Virus record (IMG/VR): IMGVR_UViG_3300035670_000018
Location: 1-64,000 of that record
Length of the DNA: 64,000 nucleotides
Strand: one strand, 5' to 3'
Source of the DNA: a virus
Shown: positions 33,574 to 42,633 of the stretch, piece after piece
Numbering within the stretch: the stretch's first letter is position 1
Layout of the letters: every line of letters starts with the position of its first letter
Notes under the pieces: model-generated
Told to the model about the DNA's origin: nothing
Databases searched by the model: none
What the model saw: only the letters and a program-made list of their open reading frames with translations
Made by a program: the position numbers and the translations under genes

Positions 33574-35448
33574 ATGGAACCTACAGCACAAAGACTTATG
33601 TTTACATCGTCTGGAATTTCAGGCTGGGAAGTTATAAACTATTTACAAACAAACGCCGTGGCTGATGGTACAAACATTGATTTTCCTGTTGGTTATCAAG
33701 CAGGAGATTCAGTCTTTGCTGTATTTCTTTCTAGAGCGTCTAACGCATCTTCAACACCCTCTACTCCAACTTTACCTTCTGGATATAGAAACGTCCAAAA
33801 TACAAGTTTTGGCGGTAGTGAAGGTAGTGATAGAGGAAGACTGACTGTTTACATGTTAAATGAGATAACAACAGAAACATCATTTCCATACACAGGAGAC
33901 AACGGAACAGCAAATCATATTGTTTTGATTATTTTAAGAAAACCAGCAGATTTTGATTTAACTAAGATGGTTGTTTCTAACATAGACTATGCAAAATCGG
34001 TTGATATTGATGACCCTGACGAAGGAGATAATACGCCTACTTTACCATCAATAACTACCGATTTAGATGAAAATTTTATATTTGCAATAGGACTAACTAC
34101 CGATACCGGTGGTGCAGTATTATCAACACCCACCAACTACACCAGTTTGGTAAGAGTAAGTTCCGGTATAGCTTATAACATTACATACAGAAACGGTGTT
34201 GGAATAGGCACTGTTAATCCAGCTGATATGACAGCTTCTATATCAAGAACAAGTGCCGATGCTTCTATAGGTTCAACAATTGCTCTTCGTTCAAGACTTT
34301 ATGAATACAAAACAAATTTTACTAACTTTACAACTCAATCAGTAGATATTGGTGGAATTGTCCAAGAAAGCACACAACAAACATTTAATGCAGAAACACT
34401 AGATGATACTTCTTCTTCTTTTGCAATATCCATATCTGGCGGTAACAGTGCAGAGTATCAAATTAATGGTGGTTCATGGACTAGTTCTTCAGGAACAATA
34501 ACAAAAGGCGATACAGTTAACGTTCGTCAAACTTCTGTTACAGGTACTTCAGGCACAACTACAGCATCAACATGCACTCTAACAATCAACGGATTGGACT
34601 ACACATACACACTAAATACGCGAAGAGAACTTGTCGTCAGTGGTAGTGCAACGATTACACTTCCACTTCCTAACGGTGTAAATTCAATCTATGTTGTCGG
34701 TACCGGTGCTGGTGGTTCTGGCGGAGGCGCTAGTTCAAGTATTCGTGGTGGAGGTGGTGGTGGCGGCGGAGCAATGTCTATTATTCCATCACTCTCTGTA
34801 TCAAATGGACAAAGCTTAGTCATAACCGCAGGCCAGAGAACCACTAGTGCAAATGGTAAAGGTGGCAATAGTTCCATAACTATTTCAAGCACGACAGTAT
34901 GGAGAGCAGTAGGTGGTTGGGGTGGTCAGACAGCAAATTCTACACATGCTGGTGTTGGTGGACTAGGCGGAACAGCAGAAGGAAGTATAGGCACTATAAA
35001 GTTTTCGGGTGGCAATGGTGGTGATGGCGTAGTCTCTTCAAATACCGGCGCTGTTATCGGTGGAGGTGGTGGCGGCGCTGGAGGTTATAGTGCAAATGGT
35101 GGCGCTGGCGCTTCAGGCAATACATTACCTTCTAATGATGCGACTGGAGGAGTAGCAAACGTTACACCTAGTGCAGCAGCTACAGGTGGCGCAGGATCCG
35201 GAGGAGCATCTGCTTGTGGAGGTGGAGGTACTGGTATTTCCGGTGAAGGAACTTCAGGTGCGGCTGCAACAAGAGGTGGTAATGAAGGTTCACCTGACGC
35301 ATATGCATCCTCAGGTACTGCCTTTGTTGGTAATGGGTCATCATACAGAGACGCTGGTGACGGTGGTTTTTCTGGCGGTGGTGGTGGTGGATCTCCTGAT
35401 AGAGCTATAGGTAACGGTGAAGACGGTAGAATACGTATAACTTGGTAA
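33574..35448 (+). CDS. Glycine-rich adhesin
   Basis: This 624-aa protein has an N-terminal domain with a strand pattern AGDSVFAVFLSRASNASSTP and LTVYMLNEI, similar in layout to the 252-aa protein at 44.8 kb. It also has an Ig-like middle (GNSAEYQINGGSWTSSSG, about 285-330) and a glycine-rich C-terminal region from about residue 375 with runs such as GGGGGGGG and GGGGGGSP. Polyglycine loops of this sort form packed PGII helices with variable receptor-binding loops in gp38-type adhesins of T4-like phages. Likely a fibre-tip receptor-binding protein. Confidence 0.75.
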   Translation: MEPTAQRLMFTSSGISGWEVINYLQTNAVADGTNIDFPVGYQAGDSVFAVFLSRASNASSTPSTPTLPSGYRNVQNTSFGGSEGSDRGRLTVYMLNEITTETSFPYTGDNGTANHIVLIILRKPADFDLTKMVVSNIDYAKSVDIDDPDEGDNTPTLPSITTDLDENFIFAIGLTTDTGGAVLSTPTNYTSLVRVSSGIAYNITYRNGVGIGTVNPADMTASISRTSADASIGSTIALRSRLYEYKTNFTNFTTQSVDIGGIVQESTQQTFNAETLDDTSSSFAISISGGNSAEYQINGGSWTSSSGTITKGDTVNVRQTSVTGTSGTTTASTCTLTINGLDYTYTLNTRRELVVSGSATITLPLPNGVNSIYVVGTGAGGSGGGASSSIRGGGGGGGGAMSIIPSLSVSNGQSLVITAGQRTTSANGKGGNSSITISSTTVWRAVGGWGGQTANSTHAGVGGLGGTAEGSIGTIKFSGGNGGDGVVSSNTGAVIGGGGGGAGGYSANGGAGASGNTLPSNDATGGVANVTPSAAATGGAGSGGASACGGGGTGISGEGTSGAAATRGGNEGSPDAYASSGTAFVGNGSSYRDAGDGGFSGGGGGGSPDRAIGNGEDGRIRITW

Positions 35449-35457
35449 GGTAGAAAC

Positions 35458-35925
35458 ATGAAATACGCAAAAATAGTAAACAAAAAGATAACAAAATATC
35501 CATATCTTAGTCTTCAGACTGATTATCCAAACGTCAGTTTTCCTTCTCCTTTATCGGAAAGTATTCTTGCTGAGTATGGTGTTTACATTGTTCATGAAAC
35601 AGAAATGCCTGAAAAAAAGTGGAATGAAACTGTAGTAGAAGATATGCCTGTCTATGAAGGTGGTAAATGGATTCAGAAATGGAAAATACTTCCTATAGAT
35701 AAGGAAGAAAGACAAAAGAGACTTGATAACGAACTAAAAAACATCAAGAGCATTAGAAACAAGTTGCTGGCCGATTGTGATTGGACACAGTTACCTGACG
35801 CTGACCTTTCAGGAAAGAAAAAAGCTGAGTGGTCTGAATACAGAAAACAGCTTAGAGACCTTCCTAACAAATCAAGTGTTATTAAAAATCCATTCTCAGT
35901 CAAGTGGCCTAAGGTTCCAGAGTAA
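35458..35925 (+). CDS. Tail fibre assembly chaperone-like protein
   Basis: This 155-aa protein has a C-terminal block typical of the phage tail-assembly chaperone (Phage_tail_APC-type) family: IRNKLLADCDWTQLPDADLS followed by WSEYRKQLRDLP. The helical middle (about 78-105) is strongly charged and the N-terminus is beta-rich (VYIVHETEMP). It follows the glycine-rich adhesin directly, which fits a role in folding or trimerising that adhesin. It would not stay in the virion if it acts as a chaperone. Confidence 0.75.
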   Translation: MKYAKIVNKKITKYPYLSLQTDYPNVSFPSPLSESILAEYGVYIVHETEMPEKKWNETVVEDMPVYEGGKWIQKWKILPIDKEERQKRLDNELKNIKSIRNKLLADCDWTQLPDADLSGKKKAEWSEYRKQLRDLPNKSSVIKNPFSVKWPKVPE

Positions 35926-35929
35926 ATCT

Positions 35930-35937
35930 TATAAATA
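35930..35937 (+). promoter_or_regulatory. T4-type late promoter (TATAAATA)
   Basis: Exact TATAAATA, 18 bases before the ATG at 35956. It would start a second fibre transcript. Confidence 0.7.
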
Positions 35938-35955
35938 CAAGAAAAAGGAATAAAA

Positions 35956-36294
35956 ATGGCAGCGTATACCGAACTGATAATGGATCAAGGATCAACGTTC
36001 AATAACATCATCAATCTGACCGATGATGTTACAAACGCAACATTGAACATCATCGGTTATGAAGTTCGCAGCCAAATGCGCCGCTCGTACTATTCAGCAA
36101 ATGCGACGGCAAACATCACTTGCACAATTACAGACTATGCAAATGGTGAAATAACCATGTCAATGACAGCAGCCAATACAGCAGCTATAAAAGCGGGTAG
36201 GTATCTGTTTGATTTGGAAACTGTTGACAGATTAAACACGACAGTAAGGGTTCTTGAAGGAATTATTACCGTAACACCTCAGATAACAAGGTAA
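35956..36294 (+). CDS. Small beta-sandwich fibre/baseplate accessory protein
   Basis: This 112-aa protein has the pattern of the BppU-N/Ig-like domain found in phage baseplate and fibre adaptors: TELIMDQGSTFNNIINLTDD, then VRSQMRRSYYS, ITDYANGEITMSM and AGRYLFDLETVD. It is all-beta with no catalytic motif. It precedes a second small protein and a repeat-rich fibre, so it probably links that fibre to the baseplate. RBS AAAAGGA (35942-35948) and a late promoter lie just upstream. Confidence 0.6.
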   Translation: MAAYTELIMDQGSTFNNIINLTDDVTNATLNIIGYEVRSQMRRSYYSANATANITCTITDYANGEITMSMTAANTAAIKAGRYLFDLETVDRLNTTVRVLEGIITVTPQITR

Positions 36295-36301
36295 AGAAAC
36301 A

Positions 36302-36535
36302 ATGGGAACAAAGGTAATAGTAAACTCAGTATCTCCAAACAGAGTTTCTATAAACAATCAACAGAGAACAACTATTAGAACAGTAGGCATATCAACTTCA
36401 TCTGTCAGAAGAATTGGTGATCTAGTAGACGTTGATGTTTCTGATGCAGACAACAATGAAACTCTGGTATACGATAGCACAATAAATAAATATGTAGTAA
36501 AAACTTTACCGGGGATAGACGGAGGAACGTTCTAA
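36302..36535 (+). CDS. Small fibre-associated protein
   Basis: This 77-aa protein carries VDVSDADNNETLVYDSTINK followed by YVVKTLPG, a phrase common at the ends of phage fibre proteins ('...ETLVYDSxTNKYV...'), and ends GIDGGTF; the neighbouring 502-aa fibre likewise ends in LDGGVF. It begins seven bases after the BppU-like gene and stops one base before the fibre. Likely a fibre joint or capping segment. I do not know a named family. Confidence 0.6.
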   Translation: MGTKVIVNSVSPNRVSINNQQRTTIRTVGISTSSVRRIGDLVDVDVSDADNNETLVYDSTINKYVVKTLPGIDGGTF

Positions 36536-36536
36536 A

Positions 36537-38045
36537 ATGTCTAATACTTTAATTCAAATCAAGAGAAGTATAGTTACTGCTACTCCTCCAAACGGCTCTC
36601 TTTCTTCTGGTGAACAAGCATATTCATATTCATCAAACACTCTATTTATAGGTACACCAGATGGAACTGGTGTTATCGCTGTTGGTGGTAAATACTATCT
36701 TGATACAATCACTTCTGCTTTTGCTGCTGCCAATGCTGCATTTTTAGCTGCTAACTCTGGTGCAACAGTAAGTGCTGCCTTTGCAACAGCTAATGCAGCT
36801 TTTGCTGCTGCTAACGGCGCTTTTGCTTCAGCTAATGCGGGACAATCAACAGCTAATGCGTCATTCAATCAAGCAAATACTGCAAGAATTCATGCTAACG
36901 CTGCTTTTTCTTCAGCTAATGCAGGTCAAGCAACAGCTAATGCTGCTTTTGCTGCTGCTAATGGAGCATTTGCTTCAGCTAATGCGGGTCAAGCAACTGC
37001 AAATGCGTCATATGCTTTCGCTAACTCTGCTCACACAACAGCTAACTTAGCATTTACTCATGCTAACGCTGCGTATGCTAAAGCAAATGCTGCTCTTCCT
37101 TTAGCTGGTGGAACAATTACTGGTGACTTGTCTGTTACAGGAAATATTGTTATTTCAGGTACGACAACCTATGCTAATACACAGACGCTTCTCATTGGTG
37201 ATAATATTTTTGTTGTTAATGCAGATTTGCCTAATAATGTTGCTCCATCTGAAGATGCAGGTTTTGTTGTCAATCGTGGCAATTCTGCAAATTCCGGTCT
37301 TATCTGGCTTGAAAATGTTGATAAGTGGGCACTTACAGATGGTACAGGCTATAAATATCTGGCCACAAATACAGATATTGAAGTTCTAACAGCGTTAAAT
37401 ATAGCATCGTTTGCTCACGCCGCCGCAGCCATGGCTACTGCTAATGGAGCATTTGCTTCAGCTAATGCGGGACAATCAACAGCCAATGCATCATTTAATC
37501 AAGCAAATACTGCAAGAACTCACGCTAATGCTGCTTTTGCTTCAGCTAATGCGTCATATGCTTTTGCTAACTCTGCTCACACAACAGCTAACTTAGCATT
37601 TACTCATGCTAACGCTGCTTTTGCTTCAGCTAATGCGGGTCAAGCAACTGCAAATGCGTCATATGCTTTCGCTAACTCTGCTCACAGAACAGCAAATCTT
37701 GCATTTACTCACGCTAACAATGCATATGCTCTGGCCAACTCTGCAACAGCACAAGCAGCTAATGCTGATTTTCTAACAAGCGGCACTGTCAATACCAATC
37801 GTATCTCTGGTTCATATACAGGTATTACTGGTGTAGGAACACTAACTGCTGGCACATGGAATGCTAATACAATTAAAGTTCCATATGGTGGCACTGGAAT
37901 GGTTTCATTCACAACAAACGGTATTCTATATGGTAACAGCACAGGGGATTTGAAGGCAACATCTGCTGGCACAGAAGGTCAAGTGCTACAAGCATCCGAT
38001 ACTGGTATTCCTCAGTTCGGTATGTTAGATGGAGGGGTTTTCTGA
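36537..38045 (+). CDS. Tail fibre protein with long Ala/Asn repeat shaft
   Basis: This 502-aa fibre begins with LIQIKRSIVTATPPNGSLSS, a usual fibre N-terminal domain ('IKRS...P..L..GE'). Two repeat blocks (about residues 60-185 and 290-400) of ASANAGQATANASYAFANSA-type units follow, separated by a beta domain (GGTITGDLSVTGNIVISGTT; DNIFVVNADLP). The end carries a conserved TAGTWNANTIKVPYGGTGM block. At the DNA level it contains a perfect 66-bp direct repeat (36970-37035 and 37621-37686). Confidence 0.85.
   Translation: MSNTLIQIKRSIVTATPPNGSLSSGEQAYSYSSNTLFIGTPDGTGVIAVGGKYYLDTITSAFAAANAAFLAANSGATVSAAFATANAAFAAANGAFASANAGQSTANASFNQANTARIHANAAFSSANAGQATANAAFAAANGAFASANAGQATANASYAFANSAHTTANLAFTHANAAYAKANAALPLAGGTITGDLSVTGNIVISGTTTYANTQTLLIGDNIFVVNADLPNNVAPSEDAGFVVNRGNSANSGLIWLENVDKWALTDGTGYKYLATNTDIEVLTALNIASFAHAAAAMATANGAFASANAGQSTANASFNQANTARTHANAAFASANASYAFANSAHTTANLAFTHANAAFASANAGQATANASYAFANSAHRTANLAFTHANNAYALANSATAQAANADFLTSGTVNTNRISGSYTGITGVGTLTAGTWNANTIKVPYGGTGMVSFTTNGILYGNSTGDLKATSAGTEGQVLQASDTGIPQFGMLDGGVF
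36970..37686 (+). repeat. 66-bp perfect direct repeat within fibre gene
   Basis: Positions 36970-37035 and 37621-37686 are identical over 66 bases (starting TTGCTTCAGCTAATGCGGGT). A second near-identical pair lies at about 36820-36890 and 37450-37520. Both encode the shaft repeats of the 502-aa fibre; recombination between copies would change shaft length in multiples of 651 bp. Confidence 0.85.
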
Positions 38046-38067
38046 TAATTGAAAGGATACTATTGTT

Positions 38068-38511
38068 ATGGATCAGAACAAGTTTATTAACACCTATATT
38101 GATATTGTCGTAGCTAATCTCGTAGAACAAATAAAGACTAATCTGCAACTACAGACACAAGTGAAAGTTCATGAGTTTGTAGTTGCAGATAAGGAACAAA
38201 TCATTGCATCTCTATCTCAACAATTGAACGAGAACAGAATAGCAGAAGACTGGAAAGTTAAGTATGAATCTGCTGAATCAAACTACAATGCAATACTCGG
38301 TAAACTCAAGCACATGGACACACTGTTAGCCCAAGTTAATGATATGAAGAATATCATCATTGAAAAAGACAGTCAGATTGCGGTCTTGAAGAGTGAAATA
38401 GAAGAATTGAAATTTCCTAAGAAAGTCATAAATACTAAAGTAAAGAAGAAAGAAGAATCTTTATTAGTTGTACAAGATAAACCAACAAAGAATCCTTTAG
38501 ATGACTTTTAA
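38068..38511 (+). CDS. Coiled-coil protein of the fibre region
   Basis: This 147-aa protein is almost wholly helical and charged, with two likely coiled-coil stretches (residues about 45-75, and 85-118 with LLAQVNDMKNIIIEKDSQIA followed by VLKSEIEELK) and a Lys-rich tail ending in KNPLDDF. RBS GAAAGGA (38051-38057). The next gene starts on its stop codon (TAATG). It may scaffold fibre assembly or connect fibres. No family recognised. Confidence 0.65.
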   Translation: MDQNKFINTYIDIVVANLVEQIKTNLQLQTQVKVHEFVVADKEQIIASLSQQLNENRIAEDWKVKYESAESNYNAILGKLKHMDTLLAQVNDMKNIIIEKDSQIAVLKSEIEELKFPKKVINTKVKKKEESLLVVQDKPTKNPLDDF

Positions 38512-39344
38512 TGGCCAACACAGTAATTGCACTTAAAAAATCAGCTACACCATCGGCAGCACCAGCTGACCTAGCAAACGGCGAGTTGGCTATCAACTAT
38601 GCTGATGGTAAACTATATTACAAACATGCAAACGGTACGATTGCTGTTTTTTCTTCTGGTGGTGCAGGTGGAGATAGTTTTGGTACAGTTAATGCTGCTG
38701 GTACATTAATTGTTGCTGACACTGCTGGTGACATTCTTACACTTGAAGCAGGATCAGGTATCAGTATCACTGGTGATGCTATTAATGATAAGATTACAAT
38801 TGCCGCTACAGGTGGTTCAGGTTCTGTAACAACATCTGATACAGCACCAGGATCACCAAGTGACGGTGATTTATGGTGGGACTCATCTACAGGCAAACTT
38901 TATATATATTATGATGATGGTTCATCTTCACAGTGGGTTGAAGTTTCATCTCCTTCTTATTCAGCTACGACTCAATCTGCATCCAACACTACAATAGGTT
39001 ATGTCATTTCAGGCGGTGGTTCAACGATTACAACAGGAACCATTGGTCTTGGTCTTCGCGTATCTTATAGCTGTACTATAAAGTCTGTTACTCTTTTAGC
39101 CGATCAAACAGGATCAATCGTTATTGATATATGGAAAGATACGTATGCTAACTATCCTCCAACAAATGCTAATTCTATAACAGGATCTTCTCCTCCTACC
39201 ATAACAAGTTCTAATAAGTCTGAAGATACAACTTTATCTGGTTGGACAACTCAAATCAATGAGGGTGATATTTTGTTCTTCAATGTTGATAGTGTTACCG
39301 ATCTTCAGGAAGTATCGTTATTCTTAAAGGTAACAAAAACATGA
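38511..39344 (+). CDS. Tail fibre protein (short-form)
   Basis: This 277-aa protein starts with the common fibre N-terminal module VIALKKSATPSAAPADLANG followed by ELAINYADGKLYYKHANG. After a Gly/Ala beta stretch (EAGSGISITGDAINDKITIA) and the frequent TAPGSPSDGDLWWDSSTGKL linker comes a C-terminal beta domain of about 130 residues, which may bind a receptor. Starts and stops overlap both neighbours, and two glycine-rich adhesins follow at once, so this protein may carry them. Confidence 0.75.
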   Translation: MANTVIALKKSATPSAAPADLANGELAINYADGKLYYKHANGTIAVFSSGGAGGDSFGTVNAAGTLIVADTAGDILTLEAGSGISITGDAINDKITIAATGGSGSVTTSDTAPGSPSDGDLWWDSSTGKLYIYYDDGSSSQWVEVSSPSYSATTQSASNTTIGYVISGGGSTITTGTIGLGLRVSYSCTIKSVTLLADQTGSIVIDIWKDTYANYPPTNANSITGSSPPTITSSNKSEDTTLSGWTTQINEGDILFFNVDSVTDLQEVSLFLKVTKT

Positions 39345-40291
39345 GTATTAATGTTCAAGTTTTTACAACAGGTTCTGGTAACTGGACAAAACCAGCTTGG
39401 GCTAATCTTGTCACTGTCATTACAGTCGGAGGTGGCGGAGGTGGCGGTGGTGGTGATGTTGTACCTTTTGGTGTAAATGCTACAGGTGGAGCAGGTGGCG
39501 GAGGTGCAGCAAGAAATGAAAGGATTTATCTTGCTTCTGATCTTGGTGCTACAGAACCATATACTGTAGGTGCTGGAGGAAATGGAGGAATAGCAGGAAT
39601 AGCAAATACTGGAGGCGGCACTGGTGGGCAAGGTGGCAATTCTACATTTGGTGGTAACGTATTAGTCAATATTCAAACAGGTTATGGTGGCGGTGGCGGT
39701 GGCGGTGGTTTTGGAGGAGCCACAATCACTTCTGCTGGTGGAGGTGGTGGAGGACTAGGTGGACCTGGTGGTAATGGAACAACAACCGTTGCCGGTACAG
39801 AGGGTTTTAATGGTGGCGCGGCTGGCGGTAGACCTACTCCTTCATCACAGAACAGTTTGGGAGGTGGTGGAGGCAGTGGATCAAGTACGTCAGTCGGTAG
39901 TCCATCCTCAGGCGCGAATGCTCTTAGTGGAGCAGGAGGTGGTGGATCAGGCTCTGATAAATCAACTACTACAGTACCTAGCGATGAGGGTGGAGGCGGT
40001 GGTTCAGAACTGGGTTTTGCAAGAGACACTAGAACTAGTAGTACCGTTCCTAGAAGCTTAAAAATTCCTGGTAGTAATGTTGACGGTTTAAACGGATTCA
40101 ACTCATTAATCTTGGGTTTTTGTGGAGGTGGTGGAGGTGGCGGTGCTGCGTCAAATACAACACCCGCAGGAAATGGTGGTAACGGTGGATTTCCTGGTGG
40201 AGGAGCGGGCGGTGGTGGTTCTACTTCAACAGGAACAGCAGGAAATGGTGGTAACGGTGGAGGCGGCATTGTTGTCGTAATCAGTGAATGA
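39341..40291 (+). CDS. Glycine-rich adhesin (fibre tip)
   Basis: In this 316-aa protein, residues 1-30 (VQVFTTGSGNWTKPAWANLV) are the typical strand pair leading into polyglycine. More than a third of the protein is Gly, with many GGGGG runs separated by short polar loops. This layout matches PGII-helix receptor-binding tips. It overlaps both neighbours by ATGA. No N-terminal fibre-shaft module is present, so it probably caps another fibre as an independent subunit. Confidence 0.75.
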   Translation: MSINVQVFTTGSGNWTKPAWANLVTVITVGGGGGGGGGDVVPFGVNATGGAGGGGAARNERIYLASDLGATEPYTVGAGGNGGIAGIANTGGGTGGQGGNSTFGGNVLVNIQTGYGGGGGGGGFGGATITSAGGGGGGLGGPGGNGTTTVAGTEGFNGGAAGGRPTPSSQNSLGGGGGSGSSTSVGSPSSGANALSGAGGGGSGSDKSTTTVPSDEGGGGGSELGFARDTRTSSTVPRSLKIPGSNVDGLNGFNSLILGFCGGGGGGGAASNTTPAGNGGNGGFPGGGAGGGGSTSTGTAGNGGNGGGGIVVVISE

Positions 40292-41292
40292 CAGAGAGTT
40301 CATCAGTAATAGTTACAAAACTAACAAGCGGTAATGGCACATTTTCAAAAAATCCCAATACACAAAAAGTAAGACTTGTGCTTATAGGTGCTGGAGGAAG
40401 CGGAGGCGGCGGCGGCAAAAGCGTTACTAATTCTGGCGCCGGTGGTGGTGGCGGTGGTGGCGGTGGTTTATTGGACATAACTCTTGAAGCATCACAGTTG
40501 AGTAATACAGAAAGTTATTCTGTGGCAGATTTTTCAATAGGTGGTTTAGGAGCAACAACAAATACCACTTCTGGTGTTGCTGGTGTTGCTGGTGGTAATA
40601 CAACCTTTACAATATCTGGTGGAACAATAACACTTACTGCATATGGCGGCGGAGGGGGTGGTGGAGGTGGTACAGCCTCAGCCGCTGGAGGTCGTGCTGG
40701 AGGTGGTGCAGGAACTTCAGAATTGGGTGGAACAGCAAATGCTACTTTGGCAGGCACAGGAGGTATTGCTGATGGCACAAATGGAGGAACGGTTGGAACA
40801 ACAGGCGTACACTGCAATACTTTTTTTGGTGCTGCTTCAGGAGGCGGTGGTGGTACAGGAACTGGTTCAGGTTCCAGAGGTGGCGATTCTGTTTTTGGTG
40901 CAAGCGGAGGCGGAGGCGGGGGTGGTCTTAACAATGGTGGAGATGGTGGAGCATGTCGTGACTTTCCGAGAGCATCAGGAGGAACAGCAAATGGAACAAG
41001 TATAACTATTCATGGTTCTAATGGAACATCAAGTTTTTCTGCTGCGCCAGGTTCAGGAGGAGGCGGAGGAGCTTTTTCTAATGGCTTTAACTCTTTAACG
41101 AAATCTGGTAATGGTGGACATGGTGGTATTCCAGGTGGAGGTGGTGGTGGAGGTGGCCGAGGACAAAATACAGCATTAACTGATGGTGGTGATGGCGGAA
41201 ACGGAGGACGTGGTGAAATTTGGGTTATTGAATATACCTCATTATCAGTAGGAAGTTCAGCCGGTACATTTGGATACGGAACAATCTTCTAG
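40288..41292 (+). CDS. Second glycine-rich adhesin (fibre tip)
   Basis: This 334-aa protein is a paralogue of the preceding gene in design: an N-terminal strand pair (TKLTSGNGTFSKNPNTQKVR then LVLIGAGGSGGGGG), about 40% Gly in the body, a few Phe/Asn-containing loops, and a C-terminal strand (EIWVIEYTSLSVG). Loop sequences differ from the first copy, so it could bind a different receptor. The start is ATGA-coupled. Confidence 0.75.
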   Translation: MTESSSVIVTKLTSGNGTFSKNPNTQKVRLVLIGAGGSGGGGGKSVTNSGAGGGGGGGGGLLDITLEASQLSNTESYSVADFSIGGLGATTNTTSGVAGVAGGNTTFTISGGTITLTAYGGGGGGGGGTASAAGGRAGGGAGTSELGGTANATLAGTGGIADGTNGGTVGTTGVHCNTFFGAASGGGGGTGTGSGSRGGDSVFGASGGGGGGGLNNGGDGGACRDFPRASGGTANGTSITIHGSNGTSSFSAAPGSGGGGGAFSNGFNSLTKSGNGGHGGIPGGGGGGGGRGQNTALTDGGDGGNGGRGEIWVIEYTSLSVGSSAGTFGYGTIF

Positions 41293-41296
41293 TAAT

Positions 41297-41304
41297 CATA
41301 AATA
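41297..41304 (+). promoter_or_regulatory. Possible late promoter (CATAAATA)
   Basis: One mismatch from TATAAATA in a 33-base gap, 21 bases before the ATG of the 435-aa fibre gene. Confidence 0.5.
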
Positions 41305-41325
41305 ACATAAAACAGTAAAGTAAAA

Positions 41326-42633
41326 ATGGCAATTAATTTTCCAAATACACCTATAGATCAAGAAACATACACAGAGAATGGAATAACATACATCTATTCT
41401 TCTGCTAAAGGTGTATGGAATATTGTTCAACAGACAGTAGCTATTGTATCTGCAAATACCCAAAACAATCAGATACTTTTCAAGAGTAACAGTGAAATAT
41501 CTGGTTCAAATGGTATGATTTATTTGCCAGAATCAAATACAGTATCTGTAAATAATGTTGATGTTACTTTAAACGTTACAGCACAATATTTTTATGGTAA
41601 TGGTGCTTTTCTCCAAGGTATTAGTGGTGATTTAGGTCCTGCTTTTGGTCAAGCAAACACCGCAAGAACACACGCTAATACCGCACATCTAACAGCTAAT
41701 GCTGCTTTTGATAAAGCAAACTCTGCACTACCAAATACATCTGGTATATCGTTTAATGGAAGTCTTAATTTTCCATCAGGCAATGTTAATATTGGTACTG
41801 ATTCTCCATTAACATTGTTTCAAGTTTCTACTGGTTATGATGCTGCTGCTGCTGGTAAATATCCATCTATTGTATCAAGAGGTGGATATGGCGGTGGTAT
41901 CGGTTTCTACGATTCTCCTGTAATGTCTGGTATCTATGCAAAAGATACAGGAAGTAAGCTTGTATTCTTCGTAGGACAAACAGCATCAGATAGTGCAACA
42001 TCTAAAGAAAAAATGTTTATTGATACCAACGGTAATGTTGTTATCGGTCGCACAGATTCTACAGTAGGTCAAGATGTTAAACTAGATGTTGCTGGTGCAA
42101 TCAACGCTTCTGCTGTATTAGTCAATGGCACGCCTCTTACATCTGGAACTGGTGGTGGTTCTCTCAATGTTGCAACTGATGTAGTCAATGCTACTCGTTA
42201 TTTGATGTTTGCTAACGGTGTCTCAGGTTCTGTTCCAACACTCAATGTAGCAACTGGTTTGACATTCAATCCATCTTCAAATACGCTAGACATTAATGGT
42301 CCAATCAACGCTATAACCAAGTCGTTCGTAATCAATCACCCAACCAAACCAGATATGAAGCTACGTTATGGTTCGTTGGAAGGTCCTGAGAATGGTGTGT
42401 ATGTGCGTGGTCGTTTGTATGGACAGAGCATCATTGAATTGCCTGAATACTGGTGGAATTTGATTGATGAAGAAACAATCACAGTCAATCTGACACCAAT
42501 AGGATATAGTCAAGACCTCTGGGTACAGTCAACGTCTTCTCATTTCATTCATCTCAATCAACCGGCAGAGTGCTTCTTCACAGTCTTTGCTGAACGTAAG
42601 GACGTTGATAAGTTAGTTGTGGAGTATTGGTGA
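41326..42633 (+). CDS. Tail fibre with conserved C-terminal head domain
   Basis: This 435-aa protein begins with a frequent fibre anchor (TYTENGITYIYSSAKGVWNI) and has one short QANTARTHANTAH shaft repeat near residue 107. The last 115 residues carry SFVINHPTKPDMKLRYGSLE, then GPENGVYVRGRL, and a terminal FFTVFAERKDVDKLVVEYW. That block is widespread at the ends of cyanophage and T4-like fibres. A likely function is a fibre tip or a self-trimerising end. It is followed by two lectin-like genes with start/stop overlaps. Confidence 0.8.
   Translation: MAINFPNTPIDQETYTENGITYIYSSAKGVWNIVQQTVAIVSANTQNNQILFKSNSEISGSNGMIYLPESNTVSVNNVDVTLNVTAQYFYGNGAFLQGISGDLGPAFGQANTARTHANTAHLTANAAFDKANSALPNTSGISFNGSLNFPSGNVNIGTDSPLTLFQVSTGYDAAAAGKYPSIVSRGGYGGGIGFYDSPVMSGIYAKDTGSKLVFFVGQTASDSATSKEKMFIDTNGNVVIGRTDSTVGQDVKLDVAGAINASAVLVNGTPLTSGTGGGSLNVATDVVNATRYLMFANGVSGSVPTLNVATGLTFNPSSNTLDINGPINAITKSFVINHPTKPDMKLRYGSLEGPENGVYVRGRLYGQSIIELPEYWWNLIDEETITVNLTPIGYSQDLWVQSTSSHFIHLNQPAECFFTVFAERKDVDKLVVEYW

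Noticed and set aside
39682-40934. Long proline-rich minus-strand reading frames opposite the glycine-rich genes
   Set aside because: Poly-Pro frames are the mirror of GGN-rich sequence on the plus strand (also at 34.7, 35.1 and 45.7 kb). They have no start signals and overlap well-supported genes.
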